From Rhodoferax ferrireducens T118 (lineage in GTDB: Bacteria; Pseudomonadota; Gammaproteobacteria; Burkholderiales; Burkholderiaceae_C): DNA of 64,000 nt. Numbering within the stretch: position 1 is the stretch's first letter; the number at the start of each line of letters is the position of its first letter. Below are positions 55,332 through 63,781 of this stretch, one piece after another. A program made the translations under genes and the position numbers. The stretch is taken from NCBI RefSeq assembly GCF_000013605.1, contig NC_007908.1, positions 3,906,001-3,970,000 on the forward strand, given 5' to 3'. The notes beneath the pieces are model-generated. The model ran no database searches, was not told the origin of the DNA, and was given only the letters and a program-made list of their open reading frames with translations.

Positions 55332-56006
55332 TCAAAGAACAGGGTGCCACGCACCACTGTCGATACCGGACACAAGCTTGTTCACCGCATCACGAATAGC
55401 CAGGTCAAGTACCTTGCCATTGAGTGTCGAGTCGTAACCCGCCGTTCCGCCAAATCCAACGACTTCGCGTTCAGACAGGCTGAACTCGCCTGCGCCTTGC
55501 GAAGAGAACACCACCTCCGATGTCAGCGTATTCACGATGTTCAAATTGACCTTGGCATAAGCAATTTGCGTTTTGCCACGACCCAAAAGACCAAATAGTT
55601 GCCTGTCGCCAACGTCCTTGCGTCCAAACTCTGTCACATCACCTGTGACGACAAATTCGGCGCCTTTGATTGTTTGCGCTTTTTTCTGGAGCGCGGCTTC
55701 TTCCTTGATTTCGCTCATGTTGGTGCGATCCAGCACGCTGAAGCGGTTGGTTTGTTGCAAGTGGGTGAGCAAAATAGTGTGTGCTTGACCCCCCAGACGG
55801 TCCACATTGTCGGAAAAAACACCACGCATAAAGGATGAACGATTGTCAAACTTCCCGACCGAAATCGGAGTGCGTGGGCCGCTGTAGGCCTGGCCGGCAG
55901 ACTCCACTTTTTGAACGGCAATGATTCTGGATTCCTCCTGGTGGGCACACCCGACAAGTGACAGAAACGCTGCCATGAAACATGGCAAATAGATGGACTT
56001 TCTCAT
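55332..56006 (-). CDS. CsgG/HfaB family lipoprotein
   Basis: The 224-residue lipoprotein has the lipobox LSLVGC (Cys20). CsgG-family marks are ISVGKFDNRSSFMRGVFSDN, LLTHLQQTNRFSVLDRTNMS, EIKEEAALQKKAQTIKGAEF, VVTGDVTEFGRKDVGDRQLF and VNLNIVNTLTSEVVFSSQGA. CsgG forms a secretion pore for curli; this shorter relative belongs to the trio with DUF4810 and DUF799, and no curli subunit gene is nearby, so classical curli export is unlikely. It begins 2 bases past the end of a small membrane-protein frame. Confidence 0.88.
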   Translation of the reverse strand: MRKSIYLPCFMAAFLSLVGCAHQEESRIIAVQKVESAGQAYSGPRTPISVGKFDNRSSFMRGVFSDNVDRLGGQAHTILLTHLQQTNRFSVLDRTNMSEIKEEAALQKKAQTIKGAEFVVTGDVTEFGRKDVGDRQLFGLLGRGKTQIAYAKVNLNIVNTLTSEVVFSSQGAGEFSLSEREVVGFGGTAGYDSTLNGKVLDLAIRDAVNKLVSGIDSGAWHPVL

Positions 56007-56007
56007 C

Positions 56008-56370
56008 TCAAAGCAACTCCCTTTGTATGCCTCCCTCGGACATCGAACGATTGATCAATGTCAACATGAGAGGTATCAAACTGTAACAAAGAATAAACAT
56101 GAAACTGGTCCAATAGATCGAAATTCTGCTGGCATAAGGGGCGGCCTGCGCCTTTGGAACATCCGCCTCGGCGTCATCCTTGGTGCGGATGTCGTGCAGG
56201 TCAACCACTACGCCGCGTGTCGTGCTGCCATTGAACCTGTCTGAGCCGGGGCTAGAGCCGTATTTGCCATAAATATGGACAGTCGCAGCTGTCCACACAA
56301 AAACAGACCGATGGGGCGATTGAGTCCACTTCTCGTCGGCTCCAAAAGACACATTGCTGCCGCTCACCAC
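56008..56370 (-). CDS. possible small membrane protein upstream of the csgG-like gene
   Basis: A 120-codon frame ends with TGA directly before the csgG-like ATG (TGAGATG), so translational coupling is possible. The C-terminal part SIYWTSFMFILCYSLIPLML is a convincing membrane helix followed by RSMSEGGIQRELL. The N-terminal half includes KYGSSPGSD, encoded by a partial interspersed repeat at 56244-56275, so the true start may lie downstream of it. I do not recognise a family. It may be a real gene of about 60-80 codons or chance. Confidence 0.35.
   Translation of the reverse strand: MVSGSNVSFGADEKWTQSPHRSVFVWTAATVHIYGKYGSSPGSDRFNGSTTRGVVVDLHDIRTKDDAEADVPKAQAAPYASRISIYWTSFMFILCYSLIPLMLTLINRSMSEGGIQRELL
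56244..56275 (+). repeat. partial interspersed repeat copy (right half)
   Basis: AGCCGGGGCTAGAGCCGTAT followed by TTGCCATAAAT matches the right half of the copy at 61426-61490. The left palindrome is absent. Confidence 0.65.
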
Positions 56371-56814
56371 GGGCAGCTCGTTAGTTGTCTAGTTTTTGAA
56401 TTTAGGCGACCTGCCAGCAGTCATTCGCATTGCCCGCAAGAGTGCACATTGCCAACAATGATTTTCTTTAATGCCCGCCCGATACCCGACATTGACATTG
56501 GCGGTTTGGCCTCAGAAATGTCACAATCAATTTCACTGAAACGCCTCACGTATTGCCCCAGCGCGCGGGCCACCCCTGTGAGATGACTGCGATACGTCAG
56601 TCAGCGATGATGTCCAAGCGAACCGCATTGGTATCTGGCGGCAAAACCGGCACCCGGATACGACGTCGGTCAGCATACGAATTGGTGATAGATCACACCG
56701 GCGATGCAGACTCGCTTGGGGACGCGCTGTGTTCATGGACATGAAAACCGCATCATCGATTTGCCAGGGAGTTCGTAAAACAGCGGCAACCTCAGACAGG
56801 CCAAGAGCGCATGA
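56371..56814. other. intergenic stretch without recognisable gene
   Basis: About 440 bases lie between the lipoprotein operon and the deoR-type gene. The short open frames on both strands have no plausible start or family resemblance. The composition is lower in GC than purT, as in the whole presumed insert. Confidence 0.55.
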
Positions 56815-57609
56815 TCATGAATCTGCAATTGAACCGTCGTCACTTGCACATAGGACAGTGACGGTAGGCAACTGGCGGAATGGATCTAGTTGCAGTGCTT
56901 CAGCCTTGGCGTCGGTAATCAGTGTCCACGGGCGGTCCAGTGGCGCCCAGGCTTGCTGGGCCGACCTGCCCAGTTTTGACGAGTCGGCCAAGACATAAAT
57001 CTTGCTGGCCTGCGCCATCATCAGTTCCTTCAATTGGATCTGGTCGTTGCTGGCTTCACACAGGCCACGTCCTGCGACCACGCCATCGGTGCCTAGGAAG
57101 ACCCGCTCGGCCGACAGGCGACGCAAGGTTAATTCGGCCAACGGCCCAGAGGTCGACAAACTTAGCCGTCTCACGGCGCCGCCTAGCATCACCAGTTCAA
57201 TTCCGTCCTCACCAGACAGTGTTGCCATGACTTGCAGGTTATTTGTGATGACCCGCAGATCACTACGGCCGCGCAATTTTTCAGCAAGTGCAGCCGTCGT
57301 CGTGCCGCCGTCGATGATGACGGTTTCTCCGGGGCGGATGAGGGCTGCGGCTGCACGCGCAATTGCCTCCTTGTATTCCCTGTGCAAATGCTTGCGCTGA
57401 ACGAGTGAAAGCTCCGGCTCATGACCTCCGACTGGCACCGCACCACCGAAGGTGCGGACCAGGCGCCCTTCGGCCTCGAGTTGGATCAGGTCGCGGCGCA
57501 GTGTGACGAGTGAGACGCCGAGATGACGGCTCAACGACTCGGATCCGCGGACCCCTGCTTGAAGGGCAACCACTAGATCTTCGTGGCGACGTGTGACTTT
57601 GTTCGACAT
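56815..57609 (-). CDS. DeoR/GlpR family transcriptional regulator
   Basis: The 264-residue regulator starts at ATG 57607-57609 (MSNKVTRRHEDLVVAL); a longer open frame upstream is unconserved. The N-terminal HTH (SESLSRHLGVSLVTLRRDLI, then QLEAEGRLVRTFGGAV) is the DeoR signature. The C-terminal sugar-phosphate-sensing domain has IIDGGTTTAALAEKL, RVITNNLQVMATLSGEDGIE and the late VFLGTDGVVAGRGLCEASND. It is the last gene of the kdgT-dtnK-pdxA2 operon and most likely represses it, released by a phosphorylated intermediate. The GATCG-rich sites at 60936-60999 are candidate operators. Confidence 0.9.
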   Translation of the reverse strand: MSNKVTRRHEDLVVALQAGVRGSESLSRHLGVSLVTLRRDLIQLEAEGRLVRTFGGAVPVGGHEPELSLVQRKHLHREYKEAIARAAAALIRPGETVIIDGGTTTAALAEKLRGRSDLRVITNNLQVMATLSGEDGIELVMLGGAVRRLSLSTSGPLAELTLRRLSAERVFLGTDGVVAGRGLCEASNDQIQLKELMMAQASKIYVLADSSKLGRSAQQAWAPLDRPWTLITDAKAEALQLDPFRQLPTVTVLCASDDGSIADS

Positions 57610-57694
57610 GGACGCGTGCGGTTGCAGTATATGGGCGGCTGGCGGCAGTCTACCGCAATCCACAGCGCGAAATACCCCAGTGCCAGGGGCGCCG

Positions 57695-58690
57695 CTACCC
57701 GCGCCGGGTTGCCAATTCAATCGCCTGGCGCAAGGCTTCCAACATGGAGCGCTCGTCGGCAACTCCTTGCCCGGCGATGTCGAATGCCGTGCCATGGTCG
57801 ACTGACGTGCGAATCACTGGTAGGCCAACGGTAACATTAACGCCGGCTTCAATGCCGAGCACCTTGATGGGGCCGTGACCCTGGTCGTGGTACATAGCCA
57901 CCACCAGATCGAAATCGCCGCGTCCGGCACGGAAGAACAGCGTATCGGCGGGCAATGGACCTTCTATCTGCCAGCCTCTGGCCAAGCAGGCGGTGATGGC
58001 TGGCGTGATTTTCTGTTCCTCTTCGCCTCGCCCAAACAGACCGTTTTCCCCGGCATGGGGGTTGATCGCGCAGACGCCGATACGGGGCTGAGGAATTCCT
58101 GCGCGCACCAAGGTGTCGTGGCCACGGGCGATCGTCCGCTCGACCAAGCCGGGCTCGATACGATCGATGGCGTCGAGTAAGCCCATGTGCGTTGTCACGT
58201 GAATCACCCGCAGTTTTGGAGCGACCAGCATCATGGAAACTTCCGGCGTACCGGTCAGGTGGGCCAGCATTTCGGTATGGCCGGGGAACAAGTGACCGCC
58301 CGCGTGCAGAGCTTCCTTGTTCAGCGGTGCCGTGCAAATGGCGTCAGCGATGTCCGCTTTGATCAATTCCACTGCTTTGGCGACATAGCGATAAGCGGCA
58401 TCACCCGCTATTGCGGATAACTTGCCGAAGGGCAGATCCGCTGGAATGAGCCCGAGATCCAGACAGTCCACTTGCCCGAAGGTAAATGTGGCTTCCTCGA
58501 TACGGGTGCGGACTTTGACTTGCAGGTCAACGCCACACAGCGCGCCGGCCTGGCGCAGTCGGGCAGCATCACCGATAACCAGCGGCCGACAGGTTTCATA
58601 TAGCGCGGGCTTAGCAAGGCTCTTCATGATGATTTCGGGGCCGATACCAGCTGCGTCTCCCATGGTGATGGCAATCAAAGGACGGTACAT
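57695..58690 (-). CDS. pdxA2: 4-phospho-D-threonate/erythronate dehydrogenase, PdxA2-type
   Basis: The 331-residue PdxA-family enzyme has ITMGDAAGIGPEIIMKSLAK, the metal and substrate sites with LLDAIDRIEPG, PHAGENGLFGRGEEEQKI, ADTLFFRAGRGDFDLVVAMY, HDQGHGPIKVLGIEAGVNVT and TVGLPVIRTSVDHGTAFDIA. True PdxA oxidises 4-phosphohydroxy-threonine for vitamin B6; PdxA2 paralogues next to a DUF1537 kinase instead oxidise and decarboxylate 4-phospho-D-threonate or -erythronate to dihydroxyacetone phosphate. The neighbouring kinase decides for PdxA2. It begins 17 bases past the kinase stop. Confidence 0.87.
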   Translation of the reverse strand: MYRPLIAITMGDAAGIGPEIIMKSLAKPALYETCRPLVIGDAARLRQAGALCGVDLQVKVRTRIEEATFTFGQVDCLDLGLIPADLPFGKLSAIAGDAAYRYVAKAVELIKADIADAICTAPLNKEALHAGGHLFPGHTEMLAHLTGTPEVSMMLVAPKLRVIHVTTHMGLLDAIDRIEPGLVERTIARGHDTLVRAGIPQPRIGVCAINPHAGENGLFGRGEEEQKITPAITACLARGWQIEGPLPADTLFFRAGRGDFDLVVAMYHDQGHGPIKVLGIEAGVNVTVGLPVIRTSVDHGTAFDIAGQGVADERSMLEALRQAIELATRRG

Positions 58691-58707
58691 GTAGGAATCT
58701 TTCTGAT

Positions 58708-59937
58708 TTAAGCGACCACGTTGCCGCTGCGGATGCGGGCGAGCTCGCTGTAGCTTTTGAGGAGTGCGGCCGGCGAGCCAAACGCGCCTGCCTTGGTAAT
58801 GACGGGAATCTGCTGTTTGCCCAAGGCCAGTGAGAGGGGAACGCCCGGCTCGACTTCCTTGATGAGTTGCAGGGCATGGGTGCCAAATGTCGGCAGCAGC
58901 GCGCGTGCCGTCTCGCCACCGGTCGCGATGAGGGCACCGATAGCGGGTGCCAGTGGCAATACCAGGCTTCCGAGGGATTCACACAGGGCATGTCCGTAGG
59001 TAAGGTCGTTATGTTCCTCCAGGCCGGTCCGGATCATGACATCCCTGCCTGCACTCAAGGCTTCGCCTATTTGGTCGCGCAGTGATTGCCAAAGCGGATG
59101 GGTTTCGCCGGTGCGAAGCAAGGCGGGCGTGGGCACGAATACGGCGAAGTCGGCATGGGACTCGAGTACCTGCGCCTGCTGGCGCGATACAGCGGAAAGG
59201 CTGCCAACCACTGTGACAATCGGGCCGGATACCGCGAGCCGGGGCGAGGCCGCCTGTCCGACAAGTCCGGCGGCTTGTGGCAAGTGAGTCGCCAATCCGG
59301 CCGAACCGACCCAATAGACGGGCAGTCCGACCGACGCGGCAGCAATGGCGGCTAGATCGGCCTCCTCCTCGGCGTCGCAGACTATCGCCTGGACTGTTTT
59401 GCCGGCCACCAAGCGGGAAATCTCGTCGCGTAACTTGTTGCGCACGCCGGGCAAGGTGATGTTCGTCGCAGAGATGCCTGCACTGCGTAACATGGCCACG
59501 ATATCGGCTTGCCCAGGGATGCTCTCATTTGCCCAAATCTCGGTCTGTTCGAGCGGCACGCCCTTTACAAACACGCGGCCGTTTTGCGTTGTGCGCCCGG
59601 TGGCAGGGAAGGCTGGCGCAACGATGGCCACGCCGGCTCGCGTGAGTGCTGCCATTTCCGCTGCAAAATTGCCGCGCAGCGTCGAATCAATTTTTTTGTA
59701 GAACAGGCGCTCGGAAGTGGCTTGAGCTTGCCACAGCGCGACGTTGATCGCACCTGCCTCCGCAGCAGGCCGGTAGCGGCAATCGGCATCGATCGCGATG
59801 ACTTGGGCTTGCTCGGCAATTGCAGGGTTGAAAAGAACGATACTTTTCAACCCGGACTTGGCCGCACCCATCGCGCAATCGGCCGCTCCCGACAGGTCAT
59901 CTGCAAGGATGAACAAAGAGTCGGCGAGCGCGGACAT
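58708..59937 (-). CDS. dtnK: four-carbon acid sugar kinase (DUF1537; DtnK/DenK type)
   Basis: The 409-residue kinase starts at ATG 59935-59937, which overlaps the transporter stop by one base (TGATG). The N-terminal domain has FILADDLSGAADCAMGAAKS (substrate Asp pair), IAIDADCRYRPAAEAG, YKKIDSTLRGNFAAEMAAL and FPATGRTTQNGRVFVKGVPL. The C-terminal nucleotide domain has IATGGETARALL and EPGVPLSLA. The family phosphorylates D-threonate, D-erythronate or related four-carbon acids with ATP. The exact substrate cannot be told; pairing with PdxA2 rather than an OtnC aldolase points to D-threonate or D-erythronate. Confidence 0.87.
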   Translation of the reverse strand: MSALADSLFILADDLSGAADCAMGAAKSGLKSIVLFNPAIAEQAQVIAIDADCRYRPAAEAGAINVALWQAQATSERLFYKKIDSTLRGNFAAEMAALTRAGVAIVAPAFPATGRTTQNGRVFVKGVPLEQTEIWANESIPGQADIVAMLRSAGISATNITLPGVRNKLRDEISRLVAGKTVQAIVCDAEEEADLAAIAAASVGLPVYWVGSAGLATHLPQAAGLVGQAASPRLAVSGPIVTVVGSLSAVSRQQAQVLESHADFAVFVPTPALLRTGETHPLWQSLRDQIGEALSAGRDVMIRTGLEEHNDLTYGHALCESLGSLVLPLAPAIGALIATGGETARALLPTFGTHALQLIKEVEPGVPLSLALGKQQIPVITKAGAFGSPAALLKSYSELARIRSGNVVA

Positions 59938-60911
59938 CACTCTGCTCCTGAGGCTTTGTCGGCGCCTACGCGCTTGTAGACCCAGGCCGTCAGCAGCGGC
60001 ACCAGAATGGCCGTGATCACGACGCACGAGGCGACGATCACGGTCGCGCTTTTAGCAGCCTCGGCATAAACCGGATTGGAGGCAGCGATGATTACCGGCA
60101 CGGTGGCCGCGTTACCGGCAGTGCTGGCCGCCGCGACACCGGCGACACCGTTGCCACCGACCAAACGATCCGCAAAGAACAGCGGAATTCCAGTCAGAAC
60201 CACCACCGCAACACCCATGGCCACACCCATAAGGCCGGCTTGCCAGACCTTGTGGAGATCCAGGCCGGCGCCGAGGGCGAAAGCGAAGAAGGGAATCATC
60301 ACCGGCACGGCCTTCGAGAGGAAGTCGCGCATGTTGCGGTCCAGGTTGCCGATCAACATACCAACGGCCAAGGGCAGGATTGCCCCGACCAGGGTTGGCC
60401 AAGGGAAGGCGGATAGTCCTGCAACTCCGAGTGTCAGCATGGTCAGGAATGGGCCTGATTCCAACGACATGATCGTATAGGCACCGACATCGGCTGGCTT
60501 GCCATATTGACCCATCAGCGCCATGTAAAGGCCCCCGTTGGTGTCGTTTAAGGCCGCCACGACAGCGAGCGTGGAAAGCCCCAAAAACATACCAGAACCG
60601 ACCGGCTGTTCGCCGAGGAAATGCCCAAGTATCACGCCGAAGATCAGAGCGACAACTATCTTGGTGCCGAATAACGCGCCGCCTTTCTTGAGAATGTAGG
60701 GTGTTGCTTCAAGTGTGATGCTTGCTCCCATGCAGACATAGAAGACAGCTAGGATGGGCAATGCGCCAGTAAACAATGCCCCAGTGAACGAGCCGAAAAA
60801 CTTCGGCGTTTCCGGGAGAAACGTTGCAAAAAATGCACCTAACAGCAGCGGGACAATCATCATTCCGCCGGGAATTCGATCAAGCGTTTTCTTGATGGCG
60901 ATTTGTGCCAT
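59937..60911 (-). CDS. kdgT: 2-keto-3-deoxygluconate permease-family transporter (KdgT)
   Basis: The 324-residue inner-membrane permease has about ten hydrophobic segments. KdgT marks are [80 protein letters not shown] and [19 protein letters not shown]. In this operon it should import the four-carbon sugar acid, not ketodeoxygluconate. The start follows AGGAG by 5 bases. It is the first gene of the operon. Known threonate/erythronate loci often use other carriers, so this pairing is noteworthy. Confidence 0.9.
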   Translation of the reverse strand: MAQIAIKKTLDRIPGGMMIVPLLLGAFFATFLPETPKFFGSFTGALFTGALPILAVFYVCMGASITLEATPYILKKGGALFGTKIVVALIFGVILGHFLGEQPVGSGMFLGLSTLAVVAALNDTNGGLYMALMGQYGKPADVGAYTIMSLESGPFLTMLTLGVAGLSAFPWPTLVGAILPLAVGMLIGNLDRNMRDFLSKAVPVMIPFFAFALGAGLDLHKVWQAGLMGVAMGVAVVVLTGIPLFFADRLVGGNGVAGVAAASTAGNAATVPVIIAASNPVYAEAAKSATVIVASCVVITAILVPLLTAWVYKRVGADKASGAE

Positions 60912-60935
60912 AGGAGTCTCCTTTAATGTTGAAGA

Positions 60936-60999
60936 TTAACGATCGTAACGATCACAATATGATTATTACGATCTTTATCGTATCATATAGCGATCGAAA
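60936..60999. promoter_or_regulatory. cluster of GATCGT-type sites upstream of kdgT
   Basis: TAACGATCGTAACGATCA (60937-60954), TTACGATCTTTATCGTATCA (60966-60985) and TAGCGATCGAAA (60988-60999) make five or so half-sites of ACGAT/ATCGT type in 64 bases. They are 25-90 bases upstream of kdgT, spread over the likely promoter. A multi-site DeoR-family operator is the best explanation. Confidence 0.6.
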
Positions 61000-61356
61000 A
61001 TAGTCAAAATATCGACTCGATCGGTTTGCCCGAACAAACATGTATCAATTGAGACAGACGACCAAGCTTTGTACACAAGGCGATTTCATCCCTGTCAGCG
61101 GGTGCACGACGCGGTCAAAGTCGCCCGTGCGTCTTCCTGTGAGACGACTCTAGTTTGTGGGGTGAATATCGGGCATCGAGCGAGCATTTGTGCTAGACGT
61201 ATACCAGCAACCGCTGCACTCCGGGTACCGTTCGCGCTCCTACGCTGTCTTTCAATTTCAAGCCTGCGCCATCGCGTCTTCGCCACAGACCCGTGGAAAC
61301 ACAAGCTCATTTCGTACCTAACAAACCGTGAATATTGGCCAGTCGATTTGCCGGCT
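61000..61356. other. intergenic stretch at the right edge of the insert
   Basis: No supported gene is present. An open plus-strand frame at 61069-61419 ends in the purT-like C-terminus but its first 90 codons resemble nothing known and have no ribosome site. The stretch joins the kdgT promoter to the second purT 3' end. Confidence 0.55.
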
Positions 61357-61490
61357 GTTGAACAGGCCCATCTGGATGCCAAACTGGCAGCAACGAAGGC
61401 AAAGCCGCGCGCAGCGTGAGTTTTTTGCTATTTAATCAATAGCTACCCGCACCTATACGACGGGGGCTAGAGCCGTATTTTTCATAAAAT
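61357..61490 (+). pseudogene. second purT 3' end (right copy of direct repeat)
   Basis: The frame encodes VEQAHLDAKLAATKAKPRAA and a stop, closely matching the PurT C-terminus [20 protein letters not shown]. It continues through the same spacer into an interspersed repeat, as after the real purT. The homology begins abruptly at 61357. It is a detached purT tail, either the displaced end left by an insertion at purT or the end of a foreign purT allele. Confidence 0.85.
61426..61490 (+). repeat. interspersed repeat copy after the detached purT tail
   Basis: TTGCTATTTAATCAATAGCT is followed by ACCCGCACCTATACGACGGG, GGCTAGAGCCGTAT and TTTTCATAAAA. It is the closest relative of the copy at 54183-54244 and of the partial copy at 56244-56275. 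Confidence 0.9.
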
Positions 61491-61523
61491 TCTATGACCA
61501 TCCGTGGGTTCTGCCGCTGCCCG

Positions 61524-62132
61524 TCATGGCGCGTCCTTGACCATGAAGCGCGCCATCTGGGTCGAACTCCCCCGCAGCGGGTCGGGCGGTCCGAGGTTGG
61601 CAAAACTGACCGTGTAGCTGTGGCGCTGGGCCACGCCACCCGCCCAATGCTGAAACTGGGCCCGGGTCCATTCAAAGCGGTGTCCCGGGTGGCGTTTGCG
61701 CCCGGCTGCCATGCCATGCAACAGGTTGTATTCCTGGTTGGGGGTGGTCACCAACACCAGGCCCGGGTGCATGGTGGCGAAGACGGCGCGCTCCACCCGG
61801 GGCAAGTGGCCAGGGTCGATGTGCTCAATGGTTTCCAGCATCACGGCGGCATCGAAGCCCGGTAAATCCCGATCGACCTGCGTAAACGAGCCCAGGCGTA
61901 CCGCCAGCCGTGGGTCGGGTCGCAGCCAGTCCAGGCCCAGCGCAAAACGCGCATCGGCCAGTACGCGCTCGTCGATGTCGATGCCCAGCAAGCGCACAAA
62001 CTGCGCGTGCCCACGCAGGCGCAGCAGCAGCTCACCCGGTCCGCAGCCCAAGTCAAGGACGCTGGTCGCGCCGCTAGCCAGCAGTTCGCGCACCACCGTA
62101 TCCAGGCGTTCATCGTGCAAGGTGCTTACCAA
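61524..62132 (-). CDS. Hen1-like RNA 2'-O-methyltransferase domain protein
   Basis: The 202-residue class I methyltransferase has motif I VLDLGCGPGELLLRL (26-40) and IDIDERVL (51-58). The metal-binding pattern of Hen1 is complete: Glu100, Glu103, His104 in METIEH-like MLETIEHIDP and His151 in RHPGHRFEWTRAQF, with TTPNQEYNLLHG between. Bacterial Hen1 (3'-terminal ribose methylation in RNA repair) is usually twice as long with an extra N-terminal domain and paired with Pnkp; both are absent here. The only in-frame starts are TTG codons (62132 or a few codons later); a normal ATG at 62168 lies out of frame, so a small frameshift at the 5' end is possible. Confidence 0.75.
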   Translation of the reverse strand: MVSTLHDERLDTVVRELLASGATSVLDLGCGPGELLLRLRGHAQFVRLLGIDIDERVLADARFALGLDWLRPDPRLAVRLGSFTQVDRDLPGFDAAVMLETIEHIDPGHLPRVERAVFATMHPGLVLVTTPNQEYNLLHGMAAGRKRHPGHRFEWTRAQFQHWAGGVAQRHSYTVSFANLGPPDPLRGSSTQMARFMVKDAP

Positions 62133-62220
62133 AGCTCAGTGCCCTCGTGTGGTGACGCTCATGATCTCACCCACTCAAGCGCGGCTTGATCTTTTCAGTA
62201 TTGAAAAATTGATGTGGCGA

Positions 62221-63714
62221 TCACTGGAACGCCACCTCGGCAAAGCTGCGCAGCTTGCGGCTGTGCAACTGGTCCACGCCCTGCTCGCGCAGCAGCTCGA
62301 TGGCCCGCATGCCAATACGCAGATGCTGATCCACCCGTTCGCGGTAAAAATGGTTCGCCATGCCGGGCAGCTTGATCTCGCCGTGCAGCGGCTTGTCGCT
62401 CACGCACAGCAAGGTGCCGTAGGGCACGCGGAACCTGAAACCATTGGCGGCGATGGTGGCGCTTTCCATGTCCAGCGCCACGGCGCGGCTCTGGCTGAAG
62501 CGGCGTTGCGGGCCGTTGTCGGGCAGCAGTTCCCAGTTGCGGTTGTCGGTGCTGGCGACGGTGCCGGTGCGCATGATGCGTTTGAGCTCCGGGCCCTTGA
62601 GCTGCGTCACCTGCGACACAGCGGCTTCCAGCGCCACCTGAATTTCGGCCAAGGCCGGAATCGGCACCCACAAGGGCAGTTCCTCGTCCAGCACATGGTC
62701 TTCACGCACATAGCCGTGTGCCAGCACGTAGTCGCCCAACTGCTGCGTGTTGCGCAGGCCGGCGCAGTGCCCCAGCATGATCCAGGCATGCGGGCGCAGC
62801 ACGGCGATGTGGTCGGTGATGGTCTTGGCGTTGGCCGGGCCGACGCCGATGTTGACCATGCTGATGCCGCTGCGGTCGGCGCGCACCAGGTGGTAGCCCG
62901 GCATTTGCGGCAGCCGTGGCGGTACTTTCCCGAGTTCGTCATCCGCCAGCGCCGGGGTGCCAATGCGGCGCGTGACCACGTTGCCGGGCTCCACGAACGC
63001 GATGTATTTGCTCGCCGGGCTGGCCATTTCCTCTTGCCCCAAGCGCACAAATTCGTCAATGTAGAACTGGTAATTGGTGAACAGCACAAAGTTCTGGAAA
63101 TGCTCGGGCGCGGTGCCGGTGTAGTGGCGCAGGCGGTGCAGCGAATAGTCCACCCGTGGCGCGGTGAACAGCGACAAGGGTTGCGGCTCACCGGGATGCG
63201 GCTCATAAGTGCCGTTGGAAATGCTGTCATCCATGGCGGCCAGGTCGGGCAAATCGAACACGTCACGCATCAACTGGCGGCGCTGCGGGGTCAAGGTGCC
63301 TTCGATGTGGTCGTTCTCCGCGAACGAAAAATGCACCGGGATCGGCTGTGTGCTGGTGCCGACTTCCAGCTCGACCTGGTGGTTTTTCAGCAGCAGCGTG
63401 AATTGCTCCAGGTAGTAGTCGGCGTACAGATCGGGGCGGCTCAAAGTGGTCTCAAAGCGGCCCGGACCGGCCACAAAACCAAAACTCAGGCGTGCACTCT
63501 CGGGCGAGTGCAGGCGCGACACGGTGTCGGTCTGGACCCGCACAAACGGGTAGCAGGCGCGCACATGGCCGGGCAAGTCGTCACCGGCCACGAAGCGCTG
63601 CATGGCCTCACGCAAGTGGGTGATGTTGGTGTCATAAATTTCACGGACCCGGGCCAGCGCGGCGGCTGGGTCGGTGAAACTGGCAGGGGCAATGAAGGCG
63701 GGCAAATAGGACAT
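62221..63714 (-). CDS. amn: AMP nucleosidase
   Basis: The 497-residue enzyme hydrolyses AMP to adenine and ribose 5-phosphate. The start chosen is ATG 63712-63714 (MSYLPAFIAPASF); an ATG 15 codons earlier is an alternative, neither with a clear ribosome site, and a longer frame would overlap the divergent gene. The N-terminal regulatory domain (to about 170) is followed by the phosphorylase-like domain: MVNIGVGPANAKTITDHIAV, MLGHCAGLRNTQQLGDYVLA, HGYVREDHVLDEELPLWVPI, RTGTVASTDNRNWELL and the substrate Glu in VALDMESATIAANGFRFRVP. Length and motifs match E. coli Amn. It recycles purine, functionally close to purT. Confidence 0.95.
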   Translation of the reverse strand: MSYLPAFIAPASFTDPAAALARVREIYDTNITHLREAMQRFVAGDDLPGHVRACYPFVRVQTDTVSRLHSPESARLSFGFVAGPGRFETTLSRPDLYADYYLEQFTLLLKNHQVELEVGTSTQPIPVHFSFAENDHIEGTLTPQRRQLMRDVFDLPDLAAMDDSISNGTYEPHPGEPQPLSLFTAPRVDYSLHRLRHYTGTAPEHFQNFVLFTNYQFYIDEFVRLGQEEMASPASKYIAFVEPGNVVTRRIGTPALADDELGKVPPRLPQMPGYHLVRADRSGISMVNIGVGPANAKTITDHIAVLRPHAWIMLGHCAGLRNTQQLGDYVLAHGYVREDHVLDEELPLWVPIPALAEIQVALEAAVSQVTQLKGPELKRIMRTGTVASTDNRNWELLPDNGPQRRFSQSRAVALDMESATIAANGFRFRVPYGTLLCVSDKPLHGEIKLPGMANHFYRERVDQHLRIGMRAIELLREQGVDQLHSRKLRSFAEVAFQ

Positions 63715-63781
63715 GAGGCTATTGTCCACGGTCTGGCGCTTCGGGTAGAGTGAGAGCATTTCGGGGCCAACAGGAACTCTT

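Noticed and set aside
55332..56006. Curli biosynthesis locus
   Set aside because: Only a short CsgG relative is present; no csgA, csgB, csgE or csgF-like genes are seen.
57695..58690. True PdxA of vitamin B6 synthesis
   Set aside because: The neighbours are a DUF1537 kinase, a permease and a DeoR regulator, the known context of the catabolic PdxA2 form, and ksgA/surA neighbours of true pdxA are absent.
61696..63753. A 685-codon open frame on the plus strand opposite the Hen1-like gene and amn
   Set aside because: Antisense shadow of amn, which has all AMP nucleosidase motifs. The predicted product has no domain and shadow-like composition.
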